A stretch of 64,000 nucleotides of DNA, taken from positions 56,557,408 to 56,621,407 of the forward strand of contig OY829329.1 in assembly GCA_963691655.1 (NCBI GenBank), written 5' to 3'. The notes below the pieces were generated by a model that searched no databases, had not been told where the DNA came from, and worked only from the letters and a program-made list of their open reading frames with translations. Each line of letters opens with the position of its first letter. Positions within the stretch are counted from its first letter, which is position 1. This DNA is from Toxonevra muliebris (taxonomy: Eukaryota; Arthropoda; Insecta; Diptera; Pallopteridae). This document shows, piece by piece, positions 32,840 to 46,219 of the stretch. Both the position numbers and the translations under genes were made by a program.

Positions 32840-34900
32840 CTTTCGTTAGTCCCCCCAAATACATTGAAGATGAACGAGATGCGGGCTTAAATACAAACCG
32901 AAAACACGAGATGATGTTGAGAAAAATCAATTTGTAGAAAAGAAGCAAGCAAGAAAAAAATTGTATGCTACCTCTTGAAATATTTGATGGTTTAATGCTT
33001 ACACGCATAAACAATGTAAAAGTGGCAACACTGTTTCTGGTTTCTGGAAACATAACACGCGCTCACTCGCATCGATTTGATTGAAATTTGACAATGGGTG
33101 GAAACATAAAAAAAAAAAACAAAACAAATTTTATTTGTTCCTGATGCTATTGTGTAGTGTGAATTTTCTATGAAAATTGAATTTTTCCATAGGAGAGAAC
33201 ACCCTAAAATTTGGTAGGTTTATATTGTAACTGTGTATTTCTGGGTATTTATGGTATGTATATTTTGTGTAGGTGTACGTATTTTTTTCTGTAGGTGAAG
33301 TTTTAGACTTAAGCTCAATAAATTGGTTACTCTGTGGGGATTTGTTTCAAAAATATGCCAAAGGCAATCAAAAAAAAAAAAAAAAAAAAGAAAAACCAAA
33401 ATATAAAAAAAAAAACACTAAAATAAAATGATATTTCGCCTTGTGCACTCACCTCACTCTTCAGCTTACCCTCACCGTTTTTTTCACAATTGTCAATTGT
33501 CCTTTTCCCCGGTTTTGGATAGCACAGATTTTCGCATGACTACTACATATGCATGCATGAAAATACAATCAAATAAATACATACTCATATAAATGTTACA
33601 AATACATACGTATCTACATACATTTGCATGTATTCATATATGTATGTATATGTTTCCATGTGCGTATCTATATGAGCTTTAGTGTTGGAATATTTAAATC
33701 TTTCATCAATAAAAACAGTGGAGGCGTTTTCTTTCCTGGTGTATATCCTGGTGTATGTGTGCGGGTGCCTGTGTATGTTACGGAATTCATTTCATCCTTT
33801 TCACTCTATCTCTACATATTTCTTTGGTTTCTGTTGAAATTGCATGTATTAGGAATAAATCATGGGATTTTTTAGGATTTTGTTTTTATTATTTTGTTGG
33901 TTGGTTGCTTGACTGGTGAGCCTTGCAGCATTCCAGAGCAACATGTTTGCTTATTTCCTTTGATATTGCGTACATTCATAAAACCCCACAACCTTCCTTC
34001 TTATTTTATGCAGTTAATTTGATTGCGAAACACTAATATTCTTATTGGACTAACTAGAAATTGAAATATTTAAATATGGACCAATTTATTTTCTTATTTT
34101 CCTTACATCAATTGAATTATTGATTCAATTAAACAGTGCTCTACATAAATAGAATTGCATTTGTAATTTTGTTGCCTTTGATGGAGTTAGAAAAATATCA
34201 AGCACGAAACCTTCTGGTACAGAACAGAATCTAAGACTGTGAAACCAAGACTTAGATTCTGTTTAACATTGACATTAGTACAATTAAAAGTTGAACATAA
34301 CTCTAGTTTAATTAAAGTTCGTTACATCTGGCCTTGTATCTTTCCTTTTGTCGTACACTTTCTTAAATTCTGTTTTTATTGTTATTATTTGAAGGAAGGA
34401 CGACTCGAAAGTCAGGCACTGCGATCTATAAGATCTATTGAACCAAAGCCCCAAAAAAGAAAGAAAGGAAGAGAGAAAGAAAAATAGATAAGAAACTGTA
34501 ATTTTGTAATTTTTATATAAAATTTACGACATCGCTTAATACTTTAGATTTACAAGGGGCTGGTAAATTGAATTTACATCATAGCTTTTTGAGAACTTAA
34601 GAAAGTTTACGACATATGAGAGGTTACGATATCTGATCATATTTCCTTTCATGACTTGCCGCAGTCTTCATTTCCTTTGAAGACGGTATTTTTGCAGGAA
34701 GCTTTCGCGTTGCACCTTAACTGATTCTTTGAGGGTTTTAAATCATATTTTTATGGTATATTTTTTCTGTTGTACCATCAGATCTTAGCACTGTAGCATA
34801 TAAAACGATTTACAAAGTTCTTAATTTTGTTGCTCAAAAAATCAGTGGATTGGCTGTGATTTAGTAATTTGCGTAGATAAAAATCTCTTCGACCGTATCA
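32840..34900. other. Region without recognised gene
   Basis: AT-rich DNA with long A runs (33370-33415) and TACATA/CATACA-rich simple sequence (33560-33640). No supported gene or element boundary. Confidence 0.5.
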
Positions 34901-34920
34901 TGTATTACAGTGAACATTTA

Positions 34921-35731
34921 GTTTATTAGTTTAACTCTGTGGTGAGTAAAGCGTACGTGGTCCTGCGAAATCTTAGGATGGCTGCTGCATTTGTACCATG
35001 TGAAACTAAACGTAAACTAGTGTTGCAACTACTAGTGCCTATAATTACCTACTCGGAAGTTGTTTATAGTAAACTTGACTCAAGGTCTTCACACAAACTT
35101 CTCGTTGCATTTAACAATGCTGCTCGCTACATATATGGTGTAAAAAAGTTCGAACATATCTCGGTTTATAGTAAGAAAATTCTTGGTCTTGATCTCTTCG
35201 GATACCTTGATGTCAGGAACTGTATCTTTTTGCATAGGCTCATTTATACACAGAGCCCCAATTATTTGTATGAAAAGCTTCAATTCTGTAAATCAAGCAG
35301 AAGTATAAACCTTCAAATCCATAGCCATAACTTTAGAAATTCAAGTAGGCTATTTTTTGTTAGCGCTATAAGGTTATGGAATTCATTGCCATCTAACATT
35401 AAGACAGTTTCTAATTTCAAAAACTTTAAGCATTTAGTTCTTCAACATTTTTCCTAGTCTATTTCTCTCTCTCTTTCTCTCTTTTTCTTCTTTTAATTAC
35501 TTTATTTCTTCATTTGTTCCTTTCCTCTAGATCACTTTTAACCCTATTTAATCTTAACATTAATTTGTTATTAAATTCATCATCTTATTCGACATTTACC
35601 TTATATTAAGCAATTTGTTGTTAATAACTTTACTAAATATGTTGTTATATTATAATAATAATTTGCGCATGTAAAAGATCATGTCTTAGATGCGAATACT
35701 CTCTAAATAAATAATAATAATAATAATAATA
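34921..35731 (+). mobile_element. 5'-truncated non-LTR retrotransposon ending in (TAA)n
   Basis: The copy carries the last 172 codons of a LINE reverse-transcriptase protein, a pyrimidine-rich 3' UTR (35458-35705) and a (TAA)n tail at 35706-35731. TAA tails are known from I-like and related fly LINEs. The 5' limit is uncertain because truncation removes any defined end, and no target duplication was identified. Confidence 0.75.
34939..35457 (+). pseudogene. LINE reverse transcriptase C-terminal fragment
   Basis: It reads RKLVLQLLVPIITYSEVVYS, FNNAARYIYGVKKFEHISVY, LHRLIYTQSPNYLYEKLQF and FFVSAIRLWNSLPSNIKTVS, then TAG. This is the thumb and C-terminal pattern of non-LTR retrotransposon polyproteins (LP-hI-Y, RYI-G, LWNSLP-I). 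The frame has no internal stop, so the insertion is fairly young. The catalytic part is absent. Confidence 0.8.
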
Positions 35732-35807
35732 AATGTTTATAGTAGTAACCCGGTCCCGATGCTTGAATTTTGTTTAGCCACCTGTTTTTTTTTTTGTTTT
35801 GTTTTTG

Positions 35808-36045
35808 ATAACCTTGATAGTCTAGTGGGTAGTGAGCTAGGCAGGTTTGATAGCTGTCTTCTTATATTCACTATCGATGAGAATTATAAGAAGTGCTCAG
35901 TACACACATCTTGGTAGGCAATGGCAAAACCACCAAGTTATAACAAATTGCCACGCCTCCACCGGCGTTAAACTGTAGGTCCAACCTCGTGGTATCACAA
36001 TAGGCCGTTCTGGCCTGAGTGTGTTTCTTGATAGTCACTTACAAA
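35808..36045 (+). repeat. tRNA-headed SINE, subfamily A, decayed copy
   Basis: The head is GATAGTCTAGTGGGTAGTG without a clear B box. The body is AATGGCAAAACCACCAAG, a shortened CCACCGGCGTT segment, AAACTGTAGGTCC and GGTATCACAATAGGCCGTTC, ending near GATAGTCACT. It lies just downstream of the LINE copy. Confidence 0.8.
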
Positions 36046-39000
36046 AATAAAATAACAAAATGTATATGCTTTTTGATCCAAATACACTCCGTGCCAATGA
36101 AAAAGCATCACTGCGCATAACCTCCTTTTATTAACAATTAAATTATTTATTTATATTTATTATAATTAAACATTTTTTTACTCCATTTTGCTATTTCGGT
36201 ATTTAAAAATGAAAAACTTATGCATTTTTTTTTTCAATAAATCCTAATAAAACATACCTAATCTGAAAAATGTTTCTTGCAAGTACAATAGTATATTCTT
36301 CTACAGATTGAAACTTTGTCTCAGATTTATTGATTTTTTTATAAGAATGCCTAACATTTACAATTTACAATAAATAATACAAAGTTAGAATTTTTAGGAT
36401 TTACTAATAGTTATAGCGTGATGCGTTTTTATTAGCACAGGATGGATCCAGGGGGGTTGGATTTGGGAACAAATCAAAGTAAATTAAATTATTTATTTAT
36501 TTTGCAGTGAATTAGATTACTTTATGTGGAACTATTTTTTATTATGTATGTCCTTTCATTTACGTCCTCAACTGCATGTGTATATGCTGGGGATATATGA
36601 ATTAAATTAGTCAAATGAAATGAAATGCAAAATAAAATTTTACTGCCATATAGAATCTGCTGAAATTGTTATATCATTTTAAGCTTTTTTGAAAAAGTTT
36701 GATCGTCAAGGCAAATACTTGATCTCATTACATTATTGTGATTCTAAATAAAAAGAAACAAACTAAATACAAAAGGTAATTGAAAATTCACAAACTAACA
36801 AATGTTATATTAAATTAAAGTAAACGAATTTATAGCAATTTGCATATGAATTCAATTGCTAAAAACATGCAGAAAGCATGAAAGAATAAATAAAAAGAAC
36901 AAAAAAAAAAAAAAACGAAAGAGAGAAAATACCACAAGGATACTTCCTGTTACCAAGCAACTAACTATAGTTAGAGGGCAAATCTATTTAAATTGCTAAA
37001 GAAATTTATAATTTCAATGTCCAGCTGGGAGGTTACATTAGTAAGAATCCCCAATATACATACTTCCATACATATATATGTGTGTATTTGATATAACTTA
37101 CATTAGGGTGAATTGAAAAATAATTAATTGTAAAAAAAAGTGGTTCAGAGTTTTTTTTGAGACTTTTAGGATCCATCCCTGCTAAAAGTGCAAAAGGTAC
37201 TAGGTTTGTGTTCCAACAGTAAACTGGTCTTGACACTTAATTTGTTCGTTAAGCTTTGCTCAATGTGTTGCCATCTTTTCATCAATTAGTGCTATCATAT
37301 CGTTTTAATTTTTGCACAGACCACAGATTTTTCCATGCTTGTTTACTTGCACTAGATCTTCAGTTGAGTGGCCTGGTTTCATTAAAGGCTTCCAAAGTAG
37401 GCTCTCCGCCTTGCGATTATGTCGTAAGTTCTGCAGTTCCTGCACTACTTGCTTGAAGCGGGTACGCTTACCAGCTCGTGCTTTGTCTCCGATTGAACTT
37501 TTCTGTTAGTGTTTTTGCTCGGTTGATGCTTTTCGATCTCGGCTGTTCTGCCTGGTTATGACTCATCCTTTAACGATTCGACGCTGTAGGTGCAGCATCA
37601 GCCACAAGTCTGGAGCTTGCACTTTTTAACCTTACTAACTATTTTGCTTCCCTTTTTAATTGAAGACGCTTTTTCTTTCGCTCCAGTTTTAAACACATCT
37701 TCTGTCGCAGTCTTAGTTGACGAGGCTTTCTAACTGAAACTTGCTGTATTCAGTTCGTTTGTCATATCAATTTCGGATGTTTTTTCTGGGTAGGCTGTCA
37801 TCTCAATTACTTTTGTCAAGGAGTCAAGGAACCCGAAATCCCTACTATTGGAGTGGCTAATAGCTCGGTTGATAGTGTAGCTCAAATCATTGCAGAGCTT
37901 CATTGTTTATCCTTCTAGCTTTAAACCTTTTAATTTTAATTTCCCATCGGATTTTCTTACAACCTGCTATAAAACTGCTGAAGTGAAGTTCTCATGGGAT
38001 TTCACTCCAGCCGGCTTGTGTCATTTTTTGTTTCATATCAGATTCCACGAGTAGATATACTATTACTCGTACAGAACTTGTACAGAAATCAAGTGCTAAG
38101 GCTTGTTAATCAAGACGGAACTAGTCATCTACGTTACCGATTGAACTATTTAACTGATAGTCTTAAGCCATGTAGATTCTCGGCACAGTTAGATCGACAT
38201 CTTAATCCGGCGCAGGCGATTAACTTTTGTTTATCGGTCTTATAAAAAAAATCTTCGCAAAATTTTTGACTTAACCCGGTTTTTACAGTTGTTAAATCCT
38301 AATTGAATTCCGCTCAAACCGACTCTAAATCTAATTAAATTAAATCATCTTGATGTTCCATTCCAGTCACCTAGTAAAAATTTTTGTTGCATCCAAGATC
38401 TACATGAGCTTTTTATGTATGTATGGTTTCCGGTTTCATCACGGAAATAGTCGGATAATTTTCGATCTTATTCGGCCCTTACACCAACGAAAAAGTGGAA
38501 AATTATCGTAAAAATACAAGACCCGAAGAATTTTCTTCCATATGAGCTTGAATGTCGTTATTCAAGTACATTTTATATCCACTCGGAAAGCCGAACTGTT
38601 CTTTACTCTAGATCGTGAGTATTTGCTTTTGTCTCAGCAGAATATATTAGTAAATAGCGCTGGCCTTGTTAGGAAGGTCTTGGAAGTAATATAGAATCTA
38701 TGCCGACTGAAACTGAAATGAGTAGATCCAAGAAAGAAGGTGAGTTCAGTTCGCTAGCCTCATTTGAGACGCCTTTAAACCAGCAGGCCTTTCCTACTTG
38801 GACACAGGTTTTCTATACTTAGTAACTCCCCAAATCGTCCTTAATACTTTTAAAACATTTTATTGCACCCTTAAACTAATACACCTGCAACTGTATACGT
38901 ACATACGAAATTCTTGCACTCGCATGTGTAGACCGCAGGACCTGCCAAATGCTCGCCAGGTTCACAAAACAGTAACAGCAAAACAAGAAAAACAACAACA

Positions 39001-42000
39001 AAAACCATTTCAAAGTATTCTGTAGAGAAAATAAATAAAACAAAGTTTTTTTTTTTTCCTTACCAACGTCTCGCTGCTCCCCAAAGTAAACGAACAAAAC
39101 CACCAACGAACATGTTGTTGATGCTGATGCCAAAAAAAGGACTCTACATTGAAGCTACTAGTGCTGCTGCTATTCCTGTTATTGATGTTGTTGCTTCTGC
39201 TGCTGCTGCTGTTGTTGTTGTTGCTGTTGTTGTAGTGGCTGCTGCTGGTGCTGTGCAAGGTTACCTTGGTAACGGCCCGGGTCCTGAGTTCCGTCGTGTG
39301 AGCTTCGGCTGCTAAAGTATATTTCGCATGTTCGATTTATGCAATTAAAATTTGTTTTTAGTTTTGGGTGCTCTCGGTATGTGGAATGGAAGAGAACGAG
39401 CAGTGGAGAAGTAGAGAGACAGAAAGAGAGTGAACGGAAAAGTGATGAATTTGGTGAAAGTGAGCGGATGAGTGGGTGAGCGGTGAGGTGAAGGAGAATA
39501 AAAAACCGGACGTGAAGAAGGTGGCAAATGTATGAATGTAACTAAAAGCTGATGCCATCCAAATGAATATAAACTTTATCATGAGTTTGTGTATAGGTTG
39601 GTATTAGTGCATAACTACGTTCTCCCTTTGTATGTATTGAAGAGTATTCATGTGTGTGTGTGGGTCTCTTATGTATATGATGTATATATGGTTGTATGCG
39701 TGCGTATATGGGTGGGCGTTGTATGGAAGTGTAGAGTAATACAAAAAAAAAAAAGTTTGAAACTTTTGATGCTGCTTCTGCTGCTGTTGCTGTTGATACT
39801 TTTTGAAAGCGTACGAAAAGCACAAAGCAAAGTACGAAACGACAACATGAGCATTTGAAGCGAACTGGCGACAAAATAGACAACAAGTTGCGCTTTAATA
39901 CTCGTATAAGGAATTTTGTTTCTGCATATTCTGTCCTTCTCTTTTATCTCTTGATGTTGTGTGTGTGAAGTTCCTGGGTATGCATATATGTAGTTAGGTT
40001 AGTTGCTGGTGCTTTAGCAAAACTAGCAACATTTTGTATTTTTCAAAGGCGAGGAATATACACAAAAAAAAAAAAAAAGAAGGAAAAAAAATTACATTAC
40101 GAGTTTTTCAAAAGCGTATTTCGTTCGCACTGTGTCAATTTGCGCTTTGAGTTTTTGCTAGAGTTGTTTTGTTAATTTTGTTTAGTTTGTTGTTGTTGTT
40201 GTAAGTTGGATGTTACATTGAAATCATTACAGTTTTGTCTATGAACTTTCAGTTTGGTTTAGCTCCAATTACAAATTCCAGTTAACTTTGTTTGTTGCCT
40301 CAAGTATCTACCTTCCACAAAAATCTCTTGTATTTATTGTAATATGTCTGTACAGTTACTTGCTAGAGCAATTATTGTATTACATTGAATGTAAACATGT
40401 TTACTATAATTGCTGCCCTTTAGGGGTTAATTTGAATCTTGATATATGTATTTGAATTGTTATACAGAACGTTAATGAAGGCATCAATATCCTGTATCGC
40501 CATTGTTGAGCTTGGTTTATTATAAACTAGAGAGTATTTTGGGAGTGAGCCATTTCGGGAATTTAGGAACGACTTCTAGCCACCGACATTTGAAAGATTT
40601 CCAGCATGATGATGATACTCTAACTTAAAGTGATGCTGAATCAATCTGATAAACCAAAGATTAGCTAGTGACTTGTGGTTGATGAAGTGAAAATCTCCAT
40701 ATGTTTGTGTATGCACAGGAATCAGCGGATGCCAAGGGGGTTGTAGGGGAATGCTGAATAAAGCCACCTCCTCCTCCTTTGACCTAGAAGTGATCATAGA
40801 CAAGTTTTTTAAGCCAAGATTCGTGTTATTGAACTCTGCTTAAGATATAATAAAAATGAATCTTAGCTTATAAAACTCACTTCAAGTTAGTTGCAAACTA
40901 ATTAGGGACTGGCTTAAGCTTTTAATAAAGCTACCATTTCTTAAAATGGTAAACCTTATTCGAGTGCCAGGGTTTAACGGCCCCTTAGACAACAAAATGG
41001 CAAATGAGCTTGCCTGAAACTTTTCTCTATTGTTTTTATTGAACACTAGTTTACAAAATATTATTTTTTTCTGAGCAATGATCCAATTTCTATGTAAAGT
41101 TGGTCGCTGATCTCGAAAATCAACTCCATTTCCAATTCTATGGTATGGTTTTAGAGATATTACTAGTTGAATTAATGAACGTATGTAGTCAAAAATAGTT
41201 CTTTCAAGTACGTTTGGTCCATTTGGGACAAGGATCCAGGTTGGTCGCTTTTGTGGTTTGTTTGGCATTGCACAGCTTTGAAACCACTCATGTGGTTCAA
41301 GAAAGACATCAGTGTTCCCTAAGCCCAATCCTGAACCTTTCTTTCAGATCTGTTTCAAAAATGATTACTGAGTGTGTTGCTTATTAGAATGAGACATTAG
41401 TGAGGGGTAAGTGCTCAATAGTTTTTTCACTTTCTTGTTGTTACAGCAGCTTCAATGGAGGCTTAGCTCCCTATCACTTGTAAATAGTAGCGCAAATGGT
41501 TCGTTTTTTTTTCATCCGCTTAAGTTTAAGTACTCTTCATTACTTCCTCCCCTCTTATCTTCTTTTCTACGCAGAGCCTGCAGCTATTTAGAAACACAAT
41601 TATTAAAATAAATAAAATCGTTTGCAAGTGTTTCATAATTTTTTTCTTTTTATTTGTATGTTTTTATTGCGTATGTTTGTATGTATAGTGTGTATTTATA
41701 TACATATGTATGAGCTTGTATTTTCCAACTTTTAATTTTTTTCTTTCTCTTCTTTGTGTGCTTGTTTGAAAATTAATAAATTTTTCTTAACTGAAGCACA
41801 TAAATTGCTCCAGACTACATACAGTTGTAGCAAACATACTTATACAGCAGGAAGAAGGAGGGGGGACAGAGCAGGCACTTTTGCTTTAAGCATTATTCAT
41901 TTTTCTTTCTATTTTTTCACTCTCTGTTTGCTTTTAGTTGATTTTATTTACTTGAATTGCAATTGCAGACTTTTCAATTTGTTGCTAATTACTAAGAATA

Positions 42001-42540
42001 AGTTTTTTTTGTTTTTTATTTTTCTCTTTTCTTTTTCCTTTTTAATACTTTTTCACAAAGCAAGTAGCGAATATTGGATTTGATAGAGACTTGAATTGCA
42101 ATTTGTTCACATTATTGCGTTTAGTAAAGTTCGTTTAGAAAATTATAGCAAGTTATACGCATTCGTTTATCACTTAGTTTAGTTTTATTTTATAAATCGT
42201 TGTCAAAAAGTATTAAAAGCTTAAATGTGGGACTTCACAACAACCCACTAAAAAAGTCTTCGTCCCCGTTCCATATCCGTTCGCCTTCGTCTGATAAGTG
42301 GAAACTCAGAAAAATCATATTTTTGGAATATTTTTAAAATATATCTTTGTGAAATCGGGAAAATCAGGGTAGATCCAAACAAAGTTAACCATTTAAAATC
42401 GAACTTCTTTAATAGAGAAAACACACCATCTCTTTCGTTTTAGATATAAAAAGGCCCAATTGCTGAGGAAACTAGATCTAGATTCTTTGCTTACAGAATT
42501 GAATGAGTCATATGTTGAAATACGTATAACCTGCGGATCC
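36046..42540. other. 6.5-kb region without intact gene
   Basis: Mostly AT-rich. Between about 37230 and 38250 the minus strand shows coding-like pieces (for example KQVVQELQNLRHNRKAESLL and GKICGLCKN) broken by stops, suggesting an old retroelement ORF1 or another dead gene. At 39150-39260 there is a CTG/GTT repeat. From 40882 to 41328 the minus strand is open for 148 codons with no recognised motif, probably chance. No host exon could be supported. Confidence 0.4.
39150..39260. repeat. Imperfect (CTG/GTT)n trinucleotide repeat
   Basis: Runs of GCTGCTGCT and GTTGTTGTT (CAG/CAA on the minus strand) extend over about 110 bp. On the minus strand one frame gives a Gln-rich run that soon meets a stop. 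An untranslated exon of a regulatory gene is possible but unsupported. Confidence 0.75.
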
Positions 42541-43840
42541 AACTGAAAAGGCTTTGTGGGTTTGTAAGCCCCTGCCACCCCCTGCTATCTTTGGATTCAC
42601 TAGTGCTCATGAGAGTCATCAAAAAGTCTTCAAGTCCCTCTTTTATAACCGAGAATTGCGCTTAGAACTAATGAAATTAACATGTGCTATATACCTGCAC
42701 TATACCAATCCCAAAAGCTTTAGACCAATTAGTATGATGTCTTTCTTACTAAAATGTCTTGAGCGCTGTGTTGAACACCGCATCCGTAGTGAGTCGTTAT
42801 TGTTACATCCTCTATCTTCATTTCAGCATGCTTACCAATGTAGAAAATCATGTGAGACGGCCCTGTAAAATCTGGTAGGTCGGATTAAGCGGGCCCTCAA
42901 CAGGAAAGAATACACTATTGGTATTTTTGTTGATATTGAGGGAGCTTTTGACAATGCGACTTTTGACGGCATGTGCAATGCAGCAGGTCAGCATGGAGTG
43001 GATCCTGTTCTTGTTAACTGGATACGCTCAATGCTGTCACATAGACTTATGATGGTTCAAGCTGATTGTGGTCAATCCGTGACTTGTGGCGTGAATAGAG
43101 GATGTCCCCAAGAGGGTGTACTCTCTACACTGCTGTGGTGTCTGCTGGCTGATTCTCTGCTTGTTTCCCTAAATGAGTCGGATATCTACACACAAGCCTA
43201 TGCCGATGACGTTGCCTGCTTAATCACGGGTCAATCGGTGTGGATGTATGTTTGTTGGAAGGTAGGCTATCGGTTAACCCTCTTAAATCTGGTGTTATTC
43301 TTTTCACCAGGAGAAGGAAAATTGATGGTCTCGTTTTACCAGTACTCAGAGGAATCACTATTCAGCTATCCCAAGAAGTGAAATTTCTAAGAGTCATTCT
43401 AGATACCAAACTTCTATGGCGTTCTCATGTTGAGCTAAAGGTATCCAAGGCGTTGGCAGCTTTTTGTCAATGCAGGGCTATTTTTGGCAAAACATGGGGT
43501 CTATCACCTTATAAAGCCTTATGGCTTTATAAAGCTATGATCAGACCCATTATCACCTATGCAACCATAGTCTGGTGGAGTAGACTTAATGTTGACAGCG
43601 GTAGAAAAGCTCTTGCCAGACTTCAAAGGACTGTGGCCATTTGTTGTAAGGGAGCTTTTTCTACAACACCAGGTCCACTCTTGGATGCATTGCTCAACTT
43701 ACCACCCCTTGATATTTTTGCTAAAGGAGGGGCTGTCAAAACCATCTGTAGGTTTAAACGCAATAGGTATTGGTATGACACTTGCTGGGATATTGGTGAC
43801 ATTTTTGCTTATGCTTCCCGAAAAGTCATCGGAATTGCAT
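42540..43840 (+). pseudogene. Non-LTR retrotransposon reverse transcriptase, inactivated
   Basis: RT motifs occur in order but over two or three frames. They are FRPISMMSFLLKCLERCV, a stop after CRKSCETAL, then IFVDIEGAFDNATFD (motif A), GCPQEGVLSTLLWCLL (motif B) and YTQAYADDVACLITG (motif C, YADD). After a further frame change come NPLKSGVILFTRR, WGLSPYKALWLYKAMIRPII and LNLPPLDIF. The pattern fits the I/LOA/Jockey assemblage. No endonuclease domain, ORF1 or poly(A) end was found. Confidence 0.85.
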
Positions 43841-44721
43841 AAAACTCTGAGTAGAAGCGTTCTTTGGGTGGCCAGTTACGAATTTGAGGTCAAATTTTCA
43901 AAAAAGAAAATGGTGGCTACAAAATGTCGGATGTCACTAGATTTGCATAAAACTCTACTTGCAAATTTGAGTTAATATTTGTTTAAAACACCACCACTGT
44001 TTTTTTTTCGAATGTATAATTGAAAATGTGTACACAACAATCTTATAGAAATCATTGAACAGAGCATTATTAAACAATTGGTACCGACAACAGAATTTTT
44101 CGAGTGCGTTCATAATTCAATATAAACAGAGAAAATGCCGAGAAGTGCCTTATCTAATAATTTATAACTACATTAGCACACGTCCTGAAGTTTTAGATTA
44201 TTGAGAATTAATTGTCAAGGAGTGATTTCTTTTTTTCCATTCTCCTGCCAGATTCGGCTGTCGTGGCATAAAATTACGTACAAAACTATTCCTTGCTCTC
44301 AATAATCTTTTGAAAATCTTAATATCGCAGGTCTGTGCTTTTTCAAAATGGAGAAAAGATTAAAGATTTTCGATGGCAGTTTTAAAGATTTTTGTGGGAT
44401 TAATACTCTGTGAGAGCTTGAAAGCGTATCCAATTTTCTTTGGAAATTTTGGCGTCCCGGAATTAAGTTAATCTGTGATGAATCAGATAATGGTTAATTC
44501 ACCAAATCAAAAGAAACTAAGTAGAAATCTCAGTTACCAGCAATAAATTAAATAATTTAAATCCTAACTACAATCATCCCATGAGTTTGCATTAACTGAA
44601 GAGATAAACAAATAAAAAATCTTCTCTGACGTAGCTCGAGGGGGCTTCAAGACAGAAACGTTACAAACAAGTACATTAGAAGCTCCTCTGTTATTGAAAC
44701 TATTTAGAGTAATGTGAAAGG

Positions 44722-44793
44722 TTCAACATTCAATCTCCAGTTCAGGCAAAAAGTAAATTCAACATTCAATCTCCAGTTCAGGCAAAAAGTAAA
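44722..44793. repeat. 36-bp perfect tandem duplication
   Basis: Two identical units (44722-44757 and 44758-44793) begin TTCAACATTCAATCTCC. Simple slippage product. Confidence 0.92.
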
Positions 44794-46219
44794 TTCTTCC
44801 TGCACACCTTCATTTTTCGCACAACTCTAAGAGTAAATATTGCCATGAAAAAGTTCTTCACTTGGAGAGTTCAGAGTCAAAGTTTCAAGTTCAGTCCTCT
44901 AAGACAGACAATAACTGCCAGCCAGAGGTCCAGTCTATTCTATGATTCAACTTTAAGTATCTCAACGATTCCACCCTCATTCAAAACACATACAATGAGA
45001 TGTAGAAAAATCGAAAACTTTCTTCTTTTCATAAAAGTATAGCGCTATTTGCTCATACGCTCTTTTGTTTTTGTTCATTTAATCCTATTTACGTTCACGT
45101 CTGTAAAAAATAATAAAACAAAAAGATGCGCTTTTTGCTTAACTTTACTTTTAGCTGAGCTTGCAAATATTGTAGGTACATAAAAAATGTAGAAACGAGC
45201 ACGACCACATACATACATATGTACTCGTTTATATAGCTTTACTATATAAATATAAAATTTTTTTTTGCTTTGTTAATGCGCTATAAACAGCTTCATCAAA
45301 AATGTTCATAACATAAATTGGCTGCTTGTTATATGTATGAAGTTTGGTTCTTGACTGCTGCCGTCGCCTCCTGCCTCCTGCCTGCTGCCTGCTACTGTCA
45401 TAAACAATTGAGGCGCACGCTTTTAGTGCGTGTCCTTTGTGTCCTCAAGCGAAAGTGAAACAGCTGCTGCCATAGCGTTCAAGATTATGCTTATGAAAGC
45501 AAAAAACGTAAAAACAGCAAGCAAAACTTTTTAAATTAAATGCCGAATTGTATTGTGTTCGTTGCGTTGCGTTAAAGTTTGATTCCAATTTGAATATGGA
45601 TACTTTCTAACATATTTTTTACGATTACATAGTAACACATTTAGTTTTTTTTTCTCTTGCTTTTCATTTTCATTTTAATATGAATGAGAAGGGCGAATAT
45701 GCGCCCTTCCTACTATCTTCTACTACCACTGCCTCTTGTTATAATGAGCATTTGGGTAATCAGCGAAAAAGTTTTATTGCTCGTTTTAGTAGCGTGAAAA
45801 CAGGTTTCCTGTTTTTATATTTGGATGGACTTTAATGTGATTTCACAATGAATCATGGTTTTCTACTAAATCCTGTTTATGAACTTAAGTTTTACTGTCG
45901 GTTTTGTGTAAAATTATATTTGTGCGTAATACATTTTAAAAGCATAATTTACACATGCACAAACAGAGTGCACAGTGTAATGAAATGCAAAACACAAATG
46001 GAAAAATCGTGTTGGATTAAAGAAAATGGAGACCAACAATTATATTCATACTTCGAATAAGGGTTTCTTATTCTGTATGCATAAGGCCAGTTGAAGTGGT
46101 GATCCTCTGCTGAGCTCCTACTACTGTACTTAGGCCGTTGAGGCTCTTTTTATACCATATTCACACTGGCCATTCCTTTAGAGTTCCATTAATTTGAAAT
46201 AAACCATTTGAAAGTCAGA

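Noticed and set aside
39010..39258. Asn/Ser-rich minus-strand frame as a regulatory gene exon
   Set aside because: It follows the CTG/GTT repeat only, and adjacent sequence has stops and no splice sites I could support.
40882..41328. 148-codon minus-strand frame
   Set aside because: Long for AT-rich DNA but with no recognised motif, no splice context and no neighbouring coding signal.
45690..45711. Hairpin GAAGGGCG-AATATG-CGCCCTTC as a small RNA or terminator
   Set aside because: The 8-bp stem is short, isolated and lacks any extended arm or T-run logic for a eukaryotic RNA.
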